Counted from the stretch's first letter, positions 7,587 through 15,614 are shown. The stretch is DNA of 49,181 nt from an uncultured Oscillospiraceae bacterium (GCA_934589675.1 CAKTOF010000019.1:1-49181), one strand, 5' to 3'. Program-made: numbers and translations. The notes: a model not told the origin generated them from the letters alone.

Positions 7587-8575
7587 AGCCGGACCCCCCT
7601 TTCGCTGAAGACGTCAATGGCGAGGGCGACGATGAGGATGACGCCCATGATGATCCACTGCATGTACTGGCTCAGGCGCAGGAACGTGAAGCCAGAGGAC
7701 ATGAAGCCGATGAACAAAAAGCCCACGACCGTGCCCCAGACGCTGCCCTTGCCGCCGAGGATGCTCGTGCCGCCGAGGACGACGGCGAGGATGACGTCCA
7801 TCTCCTTGCTCGCGCCGATCTGCGGGTTGGCCGAGACGGAGCGCGCGACGAGCGTGATGGCCGCGATGGCGCAGCACAGGCCGTTTAAGACATAGGTGAT
7901 GGCGACGTCGCGGCGGCTGTGGATGCCGGAAAAGCGCGCGGCGACGGGGTTTGCGCCGATCGTATAGAGCCGCTGGCCGAACACGGTGCGCGAGAGCACG
8001 AACGCGAAGATGACCACGACGACGAGCAATATGATGACCGGCACCGGCACGACGCCGAAGATGCTGCCCGAGCCGATGGCGTCAAAGAGCTTCGAGTCTG
8101 CGCGGATCGTCTGGCCGGAGGCCAGGATGAGCGTCAGCGCGCCGTAGACAGAGCCTGTGCCGAGCGTCGTGATGAACGCGTTGAGCTTCAGGCCGCTGAC
8201 GAGCAGGCCGTTGATGATGCCGCAGCCGAGGCCGATGGCCAGCGTGATGAAGATGGCCGAGTCGCCCATGCGGCGGGAGAACTGCGCGCACATGACGCTC
8301 ATGAGCGTCAGCTGGCTGCCGACGGACAGGTCGATGTTGCCGGTGATCATGACGAGCGTCATGCCGCAGGCGATGATGCCGATGTACGTCTGCTGGCGGA
8401 ATACGTTGATGATGTTCGTCCACGTCAGAAAGTTGCCGCCCGTGATTTGCGGGGCCAGGATCGAGACGAAGATGATAAACGCGATGAGCGCGAGGAACAC
8501 GCCCGCGCCGGGCTTGGAGATGTACGCCTGCCAGAGCCCCGCCGCGCCGCGCTTTTTGTTCAGGTTATTTTTCAC
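7565..8575 (-). CDS. Sugar ABC transporter permease (RbsC family), subunit 2
   Basis: Encodes 336 residues with a GTG start overlapping the ATPase stop by 11 bp. It contains CGMTLVMITGNIDLSVGSQL, the same family signature as its partner, and the coupling loop MDVILAVVLGGTSILGGKGS. Multiple membrane helices. The tight overlaps with both neighbours imply stoichiometric translation. Together with the neighbouring permease it makes a heteromeric transport channel, unlike ribose importers with a single RbsC. Confidence 0.9.
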   Translation of the reverse strand: MKNNLNKKRGAAGLWQAYISKPGAGVFLALIAFIIFVSILAPQITGGNFLTWTNIINVFRQQTYIGIIACGMTLVMITGNIDLSVGSQLTLMSVMCAQFSRRMGDSAIFITLAIGLGCGIINGLLVSGLKLNAFITTLGTGSVYGALTLILASGQTIRADSKLFDAIGSGSIFGVVPVPVIILLVVVVIFAFVLSRTVFGQRLYTIGANPVAARFSGIHSRRDVAITYVLNGLCCAIAAITLVARSVSANPQIGASKEMDVILAVVLGGTSILGGKGSVWGTVVGFLFIGFMSSGFTFLRLSQYMQWIIMGVILIVALAIDVFSERGVRLWKRKKD

Positions 8576-10085
8576 GGCCGTCGCCTCCCTCCTGCGTTTT
8601 GCCGAGCGCCGCGGCCAGAACCTTTTCGCTGTCGAGTCCCTTGACGGGGAACTCGGCCGTCAGGCGGCCTTCGCACACGGTGATGACGCGGTCGCAGATG
8701 CCCATGATCTCCTCGATCTCGCTCGAGACGACGATGATGGCCATGCCCGTCTGCGCCAGCTGGCTTAAAAGTCCGTAGATCTCGGACTTTGAGCCGACGT
8801 CGATGCCGCGCGTCGGCTCGTCGACGATGAGCACCTTCGGGTCCATCATCAGCCACTTGGCCACGACGACCTTCTGCTGGTTGCCGCCGGACAGGTTGCC
8901 GGCCAGCTGCGCGGTCGATGGGGTCTTGATGGAGATGGACTTCACATATTCGTCCGCCGCCTTTTTCTGCGCCGCGCGGTCGATGACGCCGCCGTGGGCG
9001 AGCTTGGGCAGGTGGACGATCGTCATGTTCTGCAGAATGGACAGCCGCAGCGCGAGCCCCTCGCTCTTGCGGTCCTCCGTGCAGAAGCCGATGCCGGCGT
9101 CGATGGCCGCGGCCGGGTCGCCGCCGTGCAGCTTTTTGCCGTTTATGCTGACCGAGCCGGAATTGTAGTGATCCGCGCCGAAGATGGCGCGCATGATCTC
9201 GCTGCGGCCGGCGCCAACGAGGCCGAAGAAGCCCAGGATCTCGCCCGCGCGCGCCTGAAACGTCACGTCCTCAAACACGCCGCGGCGCGTGAGACCCTGC
9301 ACGTCCAGCACGGGCGCGCCGATCTCGGCCGGGACCTTCTGGTAGAGGTTTTCGAGGCTGCGGCCGATCATGTGGGCGATGAGCTCGTCCTGCGTCGTGT
9401 CCGTCTTGTCCATGGTGACGATGTTCTGGCCGTCGCGGATGACCGTGATGCGGTCGGACAGCTCCATGACCTCGTCGAGCTTGTGGGAGATGTACACGAC
9501 GGCGATGTTCTTCTCCGTCAGCATCCGGATGATGGTGAACAGCGTGGCCGTCTCCGCCTCGCTCAGCGACGAGGTCGGCTCGTCCATGATGATGATGCGG
9601 GCGTTGCGCGTGAGCGCGCGGCCGATCTCGATCATCTGCTGCTGACCGACGGACAGCATGCCGGCCGGCGTCTTCGGCGAGATGTTCATGCCGAGCTGAT
9701 CGAGGATCTTTTTCGCCTCGGCATAGAGCTTCTTATCGTCGATGAGAATGCCGCGCATCGGCAGGTTGCCGATGAACAGGTTGCGCGCCACGTCGAGCTG
9801 CGGCGCGATCGACAGCTCCTGATAAACGCACGAAACGCCGGCGGCGATGGCTTCCTGCGTCGACCGGAAGTGGACTTCCGCATCGTCGATGTAGTAATGC
9901 CCGCCGTCGGCCGCGTGCGCGCCCGTCATGACCTTGATGAGCGTCGATTTGCCCGCGCCGTTTTCTCCGCACAGCGCGTGCACTTCGCCCTCCCGCACAT
10001 CAAAGCTGACGCCGTCGAGCGCGCGCACGCCGGGGAACACCTTGACGATGCCGTCCAAGCGCGCGATGGTCTTTGTTCCGCTCAA
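8565..10085 (-). CDS. Sugar ABC transporter ATPase with two nucleotide-binding domains (RbsA/MglA type)
   Basis: Encodes 506 residues with a TTG start 6 nt after GGAGGGG. First domain: Walker A GENGAGKST (about residues 40-48), signature LSVGQQQ, Walker B IIIMDEPTSSLS. Second domain: degenerate Walker A GLVGAGRSE, signature LSGGNQQK, Walker B VLIVDEPTRGID, as usual in RbsA/MglA where the second site is modified. It powers uptake of a simple sugar and is the first gene of the operon, directly behind a good promoter. No regulator or catabolic enzyme is linked, so the substrate stays open. Confidence 0.92.
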   Translation of the reverse strand: MSGTKTIARLDGIVKVFPGVRALDGVSFDVREGEVHALCGENGAGKSTLIKVMTGAHAADGGHYYIDDAEVHFRSTQEAIAAGVSCVYQELSIAPQLDVARNLFIGNLPMRGILIDDKKLYAEAKKILDQLGMNISPKTPAGMLSVGQQQMIEIGRALTRNARIIIMDEPTSSLSEAETATLFTIIRMLTEKNIAVVYISHKLDEVMELSDRITVIRDGQNIVTMDKTDTTQDELIAHMIGRSLENLYQKVPAEIGAPVLDVQGLTRRGVFEDVTFQARAGEILGFFGLVGAGRSEIMRAIFGADHYNSGSVSINGKKLHGGDPAAAIDAGIGFCTEDRKSEGLALRLSILQNMTIVHLPKLAHGGVIDRAAQKKAADEYVKSISIKTPSTAQLAGNLSGGNQQKVVVAKWLMMDPKVLIVDEPTRGIDVGSKSEIYGLLSQLAQTGMAIIVVSSEIEEIMGICDRVITVCEGRLTAEFPVKGLDSEKVLAAALGKTQEGGDGREK

Positions 10086-10146
10086 AAGCGACCCCTCCTA
10101 CGCAGCCGGGCGCCCTTCCCGCGCGCGGCTGCCGAAATACAGTAAA

Positions 10147-10175
10147 AGTATACAGTCGAGGAAAAGATTTTGCAA
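10147..10175 (-). promoter_or_regulatory. Sigma-A promoter for the sugar ABC operon
   Basis: Minus strand: -35 TTGCAA (10170-10175), 17-bp spacer, -10 TATACT (10147-10152), about 60 bp before the TTG start of the ATPase gene. Confidence 0.78.
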
Positions 10176-10192
10176 TAGTTTTAAGGTATTTT

Positions 10193-10219
10193 TACAAAGT
10201 TTGCATGGTTTTTGTACAA
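10193..10219. promoter_or_regulatory. Inverted repeat upstream of sugar ABC promoter
   Basis: TACAAA (10193-10198) and TTTGTA (10211-10216) form a dyad that runs into the palindrome TTGTACAA (10212-10219). It sits just upstream of the -35 element, in an AT-rich patch of a GC-rich genome. It may bind an activator or repressor; unproven. Confidence 0.3.
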
Positions 10220-10250
10220 TTCGCGAACATCTCACACGATTTCAGTAAAC

Positions 10251-10290
10251 AAAATTGCCCCACGGCAGACACTTGTCTGCCGTGGGGCAA
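10251..10290 (-). terminator. Terminator of the nrdD-nrdG-dut unit
   Basis: A perfect 16-bp stem (10255-10270 with 10275-10290) and a 4-nt loop are followed on the minus strand by TTTTGTTT, 7 bp after the dut stop. Confidence 0.9.
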
Positions 10291-10297
10291 CGGTTTG

Positions 10298-10741
10298 CTA
10301 TCTCGTGCCGGTCGAGCCGAAGCCGCCCGCGCCGCGCGCGGTGTCGGTCAGCTCGTCCGCTTCCTCGTAATCCACCGCGAGAAACGGCGTGACGACGAGC
10401 TGCGCGATGCGCTCGCCGTGCCCGACGGTCTGGTCTTCCGCGCCGTGGTTGTGCAGGGCGACCATGACCTCGCCGCGGTAGTCCGCGTCAATGACGCCGA
10501 CCTTGTTGGCCGGCGCGAGGCCGCGCTTTGATGCAAGCCCCGAGCGGGCGTACACGAGGCCGGCGTAGCCGGCCGGGATCTCAAGCGCGAGCCCGGTGTG
10601 GATGAGCACGGTCTGCCCCGGCGCGATCGTGAGATCCCCGTCCAGACAGGCGCGCAGATCCGCGCCCGCGGCAAATTCCGAGCCGAACACGGGCAGCTCG
10701 GCGCGCGCGTCGAGCTTTTTTACGCGGACGACGGGCTTCAT
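10298..10741 (-). CDS. dut: Deoxyuridine 5'-triphosphate nucleotidohydrolase (dUTPase)
   Basis: Encodes 147 residues, the normal size for trimeric dUTPase. It hydrolyses dUTP to dUMP and pyrophosphate, keeping uracil out of DNA and feeding dTMP synthesis. The motifs appear in order: AGADLRA, YARSGLASKRGL, NKVGVIDADYRGEV (with the catalytic Asp), GERIAQLVV and the C-terminal RGAGGFGSTG arm that closes over the nucleotide. The start ATG overlaps the nrdG stop (ATGA), coupling dNTP cleanup to ribonucleotide reductase activation. Confidence 0.95.
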   Translation of the reverse strand: MKPVVRVKKLDARAELPVFGSEFAAGADLRACLDGDLTIAPGQTVLIHTGLALEIPAGYAGLVYARSGLASKRGLAPANKVGVIDADYRGEVMVALHNHGAEDQTVGHGERIAQLVVTPFLAVDYEEADELTDTARGAGGFGSTGTR

Positions 10742-11271
10742 ATGTGCAGCACCCCGTTCCACAGCACGGCCTGCCCCGCCTCGAGCGAGCGCGGCACGTC
10801 GAGGATGCGCTGGTTCGACGAGCCGCGGAAGCGCAGCCCCATGTCCTTGAGCTCTTCGACGAACGCGCCGTCGACGAGCACGTCGATGTTGCCGAGCAGC
10901 GCCTCGGTCACGTCCCACGGGCCGCACTTTTTCGCGAGCAGGTCGTCGTCAAAGCGGTTGCCGGTGAACGCCCAAATCTCCTTGCCCGGAAAGCGCGATT
11001 TGACCTGCCGCGTCAGATCGAGCATGGCGGGCTGGTTCTCCGGCTCGAACGGCTCGCCGCCGAGGAGCGTCAGGCCGCGGATGTAATCCGGCTCGAGCAG
11101 GCGCAATATCTCGTCGACCGTCTCCTGCGTGAACTCCTTGCCGTAGGCAAAGTCCCACGTCTCGGGGTTGAAGCAGTTTTTGCAGTGCCGGCGGCAGCCG
11201 GACACGAACAGGCTCACGCGGACGCCCGGCCCGTTGGCAATGTCGCGCGGCTTGATGAGAGCATAGTTCAT
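10738..11271 (-). CDS. nrdG: Anaerobic ribonucleoside-triphosphate reductase activating protein
   Basis: Encodes 177 residues. Radical SAM activase that installs the glycyl radical on NrdD under anaerobic conditions. The cluster-binding motif is C-x3-C-x2-C (GCRRHCKNC, about residues 26-33), followed by NPETWDF and LLGGEPF, which are typical of NrdG. Its partner nrdD lies upstream on the same strand, but the two are separated by about 360 bp that hold a composite palindromic repeat. The stop overlaps the dut start. Confidence 0.95.
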   Translation of the reverse strand: MNYALIKPRDIANGPGVRVSLFVSGCRRHCKNCFNPETWDFAYGKEFTQETVDEILRLLEPDYIRGLTLLGGEPFEPENQPAMLDLTRQVKSRFPGKEIWAFTGNRFDDDLLAKKCGPWDVTEALLGNIDVLVDGAFVEELKDMGLRFRGSSNQRILDVPRSLEAGQAVLWNGVLHI

Positions 11272-11342
11272 ATGGATTCTCCTTACGTTGTGTGGATGCG
11301 CTAGCGCACAGCGCCGATTGCGCAGCGCGGCTTCCGCGAAAG

Positions 11343-11391
11343 GCCCCCTTGTGTAAAGGGGGCTGTCGGCGGAGCCGACTGGGGGATTGTA
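11343..11391 (+). repeat. Palindromic intergenic repeat, unit of locus 1 (left)
   Basis: Two hairpins in a row (CCCCCTTGTGTAAAGGGGG, then GGCGGAGCC with flanking GTC/GAC) followed by GGGGGATTGTA. 37 bases from 11355 are identical to 35634-35670 in this window. Lies between nrdG and nrdD. Confidence 0.85.
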
Positions 11392-11432
11392 GGGTCGGAT
11401 TTCGAAAAAGGCTGGTTGAATGGGCTGTGCCT

Positions 11433-11508
11433 GTAGGGGCGACCCTTGCGGTCGCCCGTTCCCGCGTTCTGCTGCCTGCCGCCGGGCGACCGCAAGGGTC
11501 GCCCCTAC
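11433..11508. repeat. Perfect 26-bp inverted repeat inside locus 1
   Basis: 11433-11458 and 11483-11508 are exact reverse complements, separated by 24 nt. Each arm carries its own small palindrome (GGGCGACC...GGTCGCCC). It sits between two inverted copies of the other repeat unit. Confidence 0.9.
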
Positions 11509-11550
11509 GGGATCGTGCGGATAAAACGGCGCAGAACAAACCCTTCAGCC

Positions 11551-11604
11551 TACAATCCCTCCGTCACGCCTTCGGCGTGCCACCTCCCTTTACACAAGGG
11601 AGGC
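11551..11604 (-). repeat. Palindromic intergenic repeat, unit of locus 1 (right, inverted)
   Basis: Reverse-oriented unit: TACAATCCCTCCG, hairpin CACGCCTTCGGCGTG, then CCTCCCTTTACACAAGGGAGG. Nearly identical to 35729-35784; the similarity continues past the unit into TTTGGCGC and the following pyrimidine-rich stretch. Confidence 0.85.
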
Positions 11605-11635
11605 TTTGGCGCGTACTTCTATTTCGCCGCGCCCC

Positions 11636-13762
11636 TTACAGATGCAGCACTCTGGCCTTGATCTCCTTCGTCTTGCCGACGTTCCAGAAGTTCTCGCCGA
11701 GGTAGCCGCATGTGCGGCGGGTGACGTTCATCTTGTGCTGGTCCTTGTTGCCGCACTGCGGGCACTCCCACTCGAAGTCGTCGTTGATGATGATCTCGCC
11801 GTCAAAGCCGCAGACGTGGCAGTAGTCGGACTTGGTGTTGAACTCCGCATACTGGATGTTGTCGTAGATGAACCGGACGATGTCCTCGAGCGCCTCGAGG
11901 TTGCCGCGCATGTTCGGGATCTCGACGTAGCTGATGCAGCCGCCGGTCGACTTCGACTGGAACTGGTTCTCGAAAATGAACTTCGAGAACGCGTCGATCG
12001 GCTCGCGCACGTCGACGTGGTAGCTGTTGGTGTAGTAGCCCTTGTCCGTGACGTCCGGGATGGAGCCGTAGCGCTCCTTGTCGATGCGCGCGAAGCGGTA
12101 GCACAGCGACTCGGCCGGCGTGCCGTAGAGCGCGAAGCCGATGTTCGTCTCCTTTTTCCAGCGCTTGACGGTCGCCTGAAGGTAATCCATAAGCTCGAGG
12201 GCAAACTTCTCGCCCTCCGGCTCGGTCTGGCTCTGGCCGGTCATGAGCTTCGTGACCTCGTAGAAGCCGATGTAGCCGAGCGAGATGGAGGAATATCCGC
12301 CGTAGAGGAACTTCTCGATGGATTCGCCCTTGCCGAGGCGCGCGATGGCGCCGTACTGCCAGTGGACGGGGCTGACGTCGCTCTTGACGTTCTTGAGCGC
12401 GTTGTGGCGGCACATGAGCGCCTCAAAGCACAGCTCGAGCCGCTCGTCGAGCTCCTTCCAGAACACGTCCATGTCGCCGTGGGCGACGATGCCGATCTGC
12501 GGCAGGTTGATGGACACGACGCCCTGGTTGAAGCGGCCTTCGAACTTGTAGTTGCCGTTTTCGTCCTTCCACGGGGCGAGGAAGCTGCGGCAGCCCATGG
12601 GCGAAAACACGTTGCCCTCGTAGTTTTCGCGCATCTTCTTCGCGGAGATGTAGTCCGGATACATCCGCTTGGCCGAGCAGCGGACGGCAAGGCGCGTCAG
12701 GTAGTCATACTTGCCGCCCTTGAGGCAGTTGTGCTCGTCGAGCACATAGACGAGCTTCGGGAACGCGGGCGTGACGTAGACGCCGACCTCGTTCTTGATG
12801 CCCTGGATGCGCTGATTGAGGATCTCCTCGATGATCATCGCGTTCTCGTTGATGTACGGGTCGTCCTCCTGCAGATTGAGGAAGAGCGTGACGAACGGGC
12901 TCTGGCCGTTCGTGGTCATGAGGGTGTTGATCTGGTACTGGATGGTCTGCACGCCGGACTTTAACTCATCGTGCAGGCGGTCGAGCGTCAGGCGCTCGAC
13001 CATCTCGGGATCGGCGCCCTCGCCGCAGTCGGCCGTGATCTGCTTTTTGAACTTGTTGTAGCTCTTGCGCAGATATTTGCCGAGGTGGCGGATGTCGACG
13101 GACTGGCCGCCATACTGGTTCGACGCGACGCAGGCGATGATCTGCGTCATGACGGTGCAGGCGACCTGGAAGCTCTTCGGGCTCTCGATCATCTTGCCGT
13201 TCATGACCGTGCCGTTGTCGAGCATATCGCCGATGTTGATCAGGCAGCAGTTGAAGATGGGCTGGACGAAATAGTCCGCGTCGTGGAAGTGGAGCACGCC
13301 CTCGTCATGCGCCTTGGAGATCTTGTCCGGCAGCAGGATGCGGCGCGTGAGGTCGCGCGAGACCTCGCCGGCGATGTAGTCGCGCTGCGTGGCGGCGATC
13401 ATGGTGTTCTTGTTGGAGTTTTCCTCGGCCAGCTCCTTGTTCGTGTTCTGCAGAAGGCTGAGGATGGACTCGTCCGTCGTGTTCTGCTTGCGCACAAGGG
13501 CGCGCGTGTAGCGGTAAATGACATAATTTTTGGCCAGCAGATACTTGCCGGCCCGCATCAGCTTTTCCTCGACCATGTCCTGAATGTCCTCAACAAGCAG
13601 CCGGTCGCGGTGCTTGGATTCGATGCAGTGGACGATCCGCTCGATTTCCTCGTCGCTGATGCGCTCTTCTGCGTCGACCGATTGGTTCGCTTTGCCGATG
13701 GCGATGGCGATCTTTGACCGGTCGAACTCTACGATGGTCCCGTCTCGCTTAACAACCTGCAT
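11636..13762 (-). CDS. nrdD: Anaerobic (class III) ribonucleoside-triphosphate reductase
   Basis: Encodes 708 residues; the start ATG follows AGGAGG. It reduces ribonucleoside triphosphates to dNTPs without oxygen, using a glycyl radical. The N-terminus (MQVVKRDGTIVEFDRSKI) begins an ATP-cone that senses ATP/dATP. Near the C-terminus are the zinc cysteines (CHVC and CPQC) and the glycyl radical loop RRTCGYLG, with the radical glycine near residue 686. A second frame-compatible ATG 20 codons earlier has no ribosome binding site. The promoter and NrdR-like boxes lie upstream. Activated by NrdG, encoded next. Confidence 0.96.
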   Translation of the reverse strand: MQVVKRDGTIVEFDRSKIAIAIGKANQSVDAEERISDEEIERIVHCIESKHRDRLLVEDIQDMVEEKLMRAGKYLLAKNYVIYRYTRALVRKQNTTDESILSLLQNTNKELAEENSNKNTMIAATQRDYIAGEVSRDLTRRILLPDKISKAHDEGVLHFHDADYFVQPIFNCCLINIGDMLDNGTVMNGKMIESPKSFQVACTVMTQIIACVASNQYGGQSVDIRHLGKYLRKSYNKFKKQITADCGEGADPEMVERLTLDRLHDELKSGVQTIQYQINTLMTTNGQSPFVTLFLNLQEDDPYINENAMIIEEILNQRIQGIKNEVGVYVTPAFPKLVYVLDEHNCLKGGKYDYLTRLAVRCSAKRMYPDYISAKKMRENYEGNVFSPMGCRSFLAPWKDENGNYKFEGRFNQGVVSINLPQIGIVAHGDMDVFWKELDERLELCFEALMCRHNALKNVKSDVSPVHWQYGAIARLGKGESIEKFLYGGYSSISLGYIGFYEVTKLMTGQSQTEPEGEKFALELMDYLQATVKRWKKETNIGFALYGTPAESLCYRFARIDKERYGSIPDVTDKGYYTNSYHVDVREPIDAFSKFIFENQFQSKSTGGCISYVEIPNMRGNLEALEDIVRFIYDNIQYAEFNTKSDYCHVCGFDGEIIINDDFEWECPQCGNKDQHKMNVTRRTCGYLGENFWNVGKTKEIKARVLHL

Positions 13763-13826
13763 TCTCGTTTCTCCTCCTATAGTGCGCGGGGCTGACCCGC
13801 ATTGTCCTGTTGTGAGCTGCATCCCT

Positions 13827-13854
13827 ATTATACCAGCTTGACCACGGAAATCAA
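13827..13854 (-). promoter_or_regulatory. Promoter of nrdD
   Basis: Minus strand: -35 TTGATT (13849-13854), 16-bp spacer, consensus -10 TATAAT (13827-13832), about 65 bp before the start codon. Confidence 0.75.
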
Positions 13855-13880
13855 TATCTATTTTCCATTTTCACCCCCAG

Positions 13881-13896
13881 ACACAATATATTGTGG
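13881..13896. promoter_or_regulatory. NrdR-type box upstream of nrdD
   Basis: ACACAATATATTGTGG matches the palindromic NrdR box that controls ribonucleotide reductase genes. A degenerate copy, AATCAATATCTATTTT (13849-13864), lies 32 bp away on the promoter side and overlaps the -35. Three helical turns between paired boxes is typical for NrdR. Confidence 0.75.
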
Positions 13897-14001
13897 TTTA
13901 TGCTAATTCTGTCGATGGAAAAACAGCACAAGCGCCAAATTTCCCGCCATAATCTTCGCGTTTTGAGCCTTATGTAAACCAAATTTGGTCACTTTTTTCG
14001 C

Positions 14002-14038
14002 AAAAACACCCCGCGTCCGCCGGAGCGGGCGCGGGGTG
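14002..14038 (-). terminator. Terminator of the amino-acid ABC operon
   Basis: CACCCCGCG...CGCGGGGTG with an inner CCGC/GCGG pairing; on the minus strand it is followed by GTTTTTGCG. It ends the ATPase gene located upstream on that strand. Confidence 0.8.
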
Positions 14039-14056
14039 ACCACAAGATATTGTGTT
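14039..14056. promoter_or_regulatory. Second, distal NrdR-type box
   Basis: CACAAGATATTGTG (14041-14054) differs by one base from the nrdD-proximal core CACAATATATTGTG. It lies between the ABC ATPase stop and its terminator, 159 bp upstream of the first box. A half-site CACAAGATA recurs at 14083-14091 in the end of the ATPase gene. Confidence 0.55.
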
Positions 14057-14081
14057 GATTTTTGGGAAAAAACCGATCAAA

Positions 14082-14804
14082 TCACAAGATACGGTTCAGG
14101 AACGAGCGGCACTTCTCGCTCTTGGGGTTGGAGAAAACCTCCTGCGGCGTGCCCTCCTCGAGCACCTTAGCGTCGGCCATGAACACGACGCGGTCGGCGA
14201 CCTCGCGGGCGAAGCCCATCTCGTGCGTGACGCACAGCATGGTCATGCCGTCCTCGGCCAGCTGCTTCATGACGGCGAGCACCTCGCCGACAAGCTCCGG
14301 GTCGAGCGCGCTCGTCGGCTCGTCGAAGAGCATGATCTCCGGGTCCATGGCCAGCGCGCGGGCGATGGCGACGCGCTGCTGCTGGCCGCCGGACAGCTGC
14401 GCCGGGTAGGCGTCCTTGCGGTCGGCAAGCCCCACGCGCTCGAGCAGCTGCTCGGCGCGGGCGATGGCCTCGTCGCGGCTTTTCTTGTGGACGCGCATGG
14501 GCGCCAAAATGATGTTTTCCAGCACGGTCTTGTGCGGGAAGAGGTTGAAGCGCTGGAATACCATGCCCATCTTGCTGCGCACGGCGTTGATGTCGACCTT
14601 CGGGTCGGTGATGACCTCGCCGTCGACGGTGATGACGCCGCTCGTCGGCTCCTCGAGCAGGTTCAGACAGCGCAGGAACGTCGACTTGCCCGAGCCGCTC
14701 GGCCCGATGATGACCATTTTCTCGCCGGGGTAGATGTGCTGGGAGATGTTGTCGAGCACGAGGTGGTCGCCGTAGGATTTAGACAGGTTCTTAACGTCGA
14801 TCAC
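14082..14804 (-). CDS. Polar amino-acid ABC transporter ATPase (GlnQ/ArtP type)
   Basis: Encodes 240 residues with a GTG start overlapping the permease gene by 14 bp. Walker A GPSGSGKST, signature LSGGQQQRVAIARAL, Walker B IMLFDEPTSALDP and the switch His (CVTHEMGFAREV) are all intact. It drives import of an amino acid through the adjacent permease. The size and motifs are those of the GlnQ/HisP family; the substrate is not predictable from the ATPase. Confidence 0.93.
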   Translation of the reverse strand: MIDVKNLSKSYGDHLVLDNISQHIYPGEKMVIIGPSGSGKSTFLRCLNLLEEPTSGVITVDGEVITDPKVDINAVRSKMGMVFQRFNLFPHKTVLENIILAPMRVHKKSRDEAIARAEQLLERVGLADRKDAYPAQLSGGQQQRVAIARALAMDPEIMLFDEPTSALDPELVGEVLAVMKQLAEDGMTMLCVTHEMGFAREVADRVVFMADAKVLEEGTPQEVFSNPKSEKCRSFLNRIL

Positions 14805-15555
14805 TTTGACGCAGCCTCCTTTCCAGCTTGCCGAGCAGCCATGTGAAGATCATGACGAGCACGAGGTACACGATCGCCGTGCCGAGCAGCGGGAACATCT
14901 GCTCATAGGTGCGGTTCATGACGCCCTGCGCCGCGTAGAGAAGCTCCTTGCCGCCGATGACGGTGATGAGCGACGTGTCCTTGAGCAGGATGATGAACTC
15001 GTTGCCGAGCGCGGGCAGCACGGCCTTGAACGCCTGCGGCACGATGATAAAGCGCATGGTGTCAAGATACCCGAGGCCGAGGCTGCGGCCGGCCTCCATC
15101 TGCCCGCCGTCGAGCGCCATCAGGCCGCCGCGGATGATCTCGGAGACGTAGGCGCCGGAGTTGATGCCGAGCGTGAGCGCGCCGACCATCGTGAAGTTGC
15201 GGCTGCTCTTGAAGACGATCAGGCCCATGATGAGCAGCTGCACCATCATCGGCGTGCCGCGGATGATGGTCACATAGATCTTGGCGATGATGTTGAACAG
15301 TCCGAGCACGAAATTGTGGTGGCCGGGGCGCTGCTGGTCGTGCGCCGTGCGGATCATGGCGATGATGACGCCGAGGATGATGCCCAGCGCCAGCGCCATG
15401 GCCGTGACGAGCAGCGTCGTGCCGACGCCCTCGATGTACTGCTTCCAGCGGTCGGCCTCGAGGAAGGCCTGATAGAATTTCACATAGAAGCTCTGAAAGA
15501 AACTCAGGTCGCCGCCTGCGATCATCAGCTGCTTCCACTGGGTATACAGCTCCAT
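14791..15555 (-). CDS. Polar amino-acid ABC transporter permease (HEQRo family)
   Basis: Encodes 254 residues with ATG start. Hydrophobic throughout, with the family coupling motif in YLDTMRFIIVPQAFKAVLPALGNEFI and the preceding RGTPMMVQLLIMGLIVF. A single permease gene implies a homodimeric channel. It is separated from the binding-protein gene by a hairpin that may lower its expression relative to the binding protein. Confidence 0.92.
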   Translation of the reverse strand: MELYTQWKQLMIAGGDLSFFQSFYVKFYQAFLEADRWKQYIEGVGTTLLVTAMALALGIILGVIIAMIRTAHDQQRPGHHNFVLGLFNIIAKIYVTIIRGTPMMVQLLIMGLIVFKSSRNFTMVGALTLGINSGAYVSEIIRGGLMALDGGQMEAGRSLGLGYLDTMRFIIVPQAFKAVLPALGNEFIILLKDTSLITVIGGKELLYAAQGVMNRTYEQMFPLLGTAIVYLVLVMIFTWLLGKLERRLRQSDRR

Positions 15556-15587
15556 GCGGAAGTCCCCTCTCTTGTTGTTCTACGCCG

Positions 15588-15614
15588 AAAAGGGCGGCTG
15601 TCCGCCGCCCTTTT
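15588..15614 (-). terminator. Hairpin between binding protein and permease
   Basis: AAAAGGGCGGC / GCCGCCCTTTT, 5-nt loop, about 20 bp after the binding-protein stop. On the minus strand only four T follow, so it is likely a partial terminator or mRNA stabiliser giving more binding protein than permease. Confidence 0.65.

Noticed and set aside
5370..7895. 841-codon open frame on the plus strand
   Set aside because: Runs antisense through the sugar binding protein and permeases; GC-rich codon-position shadow with Arg/Asp/Val bias and no ribosome binding site.
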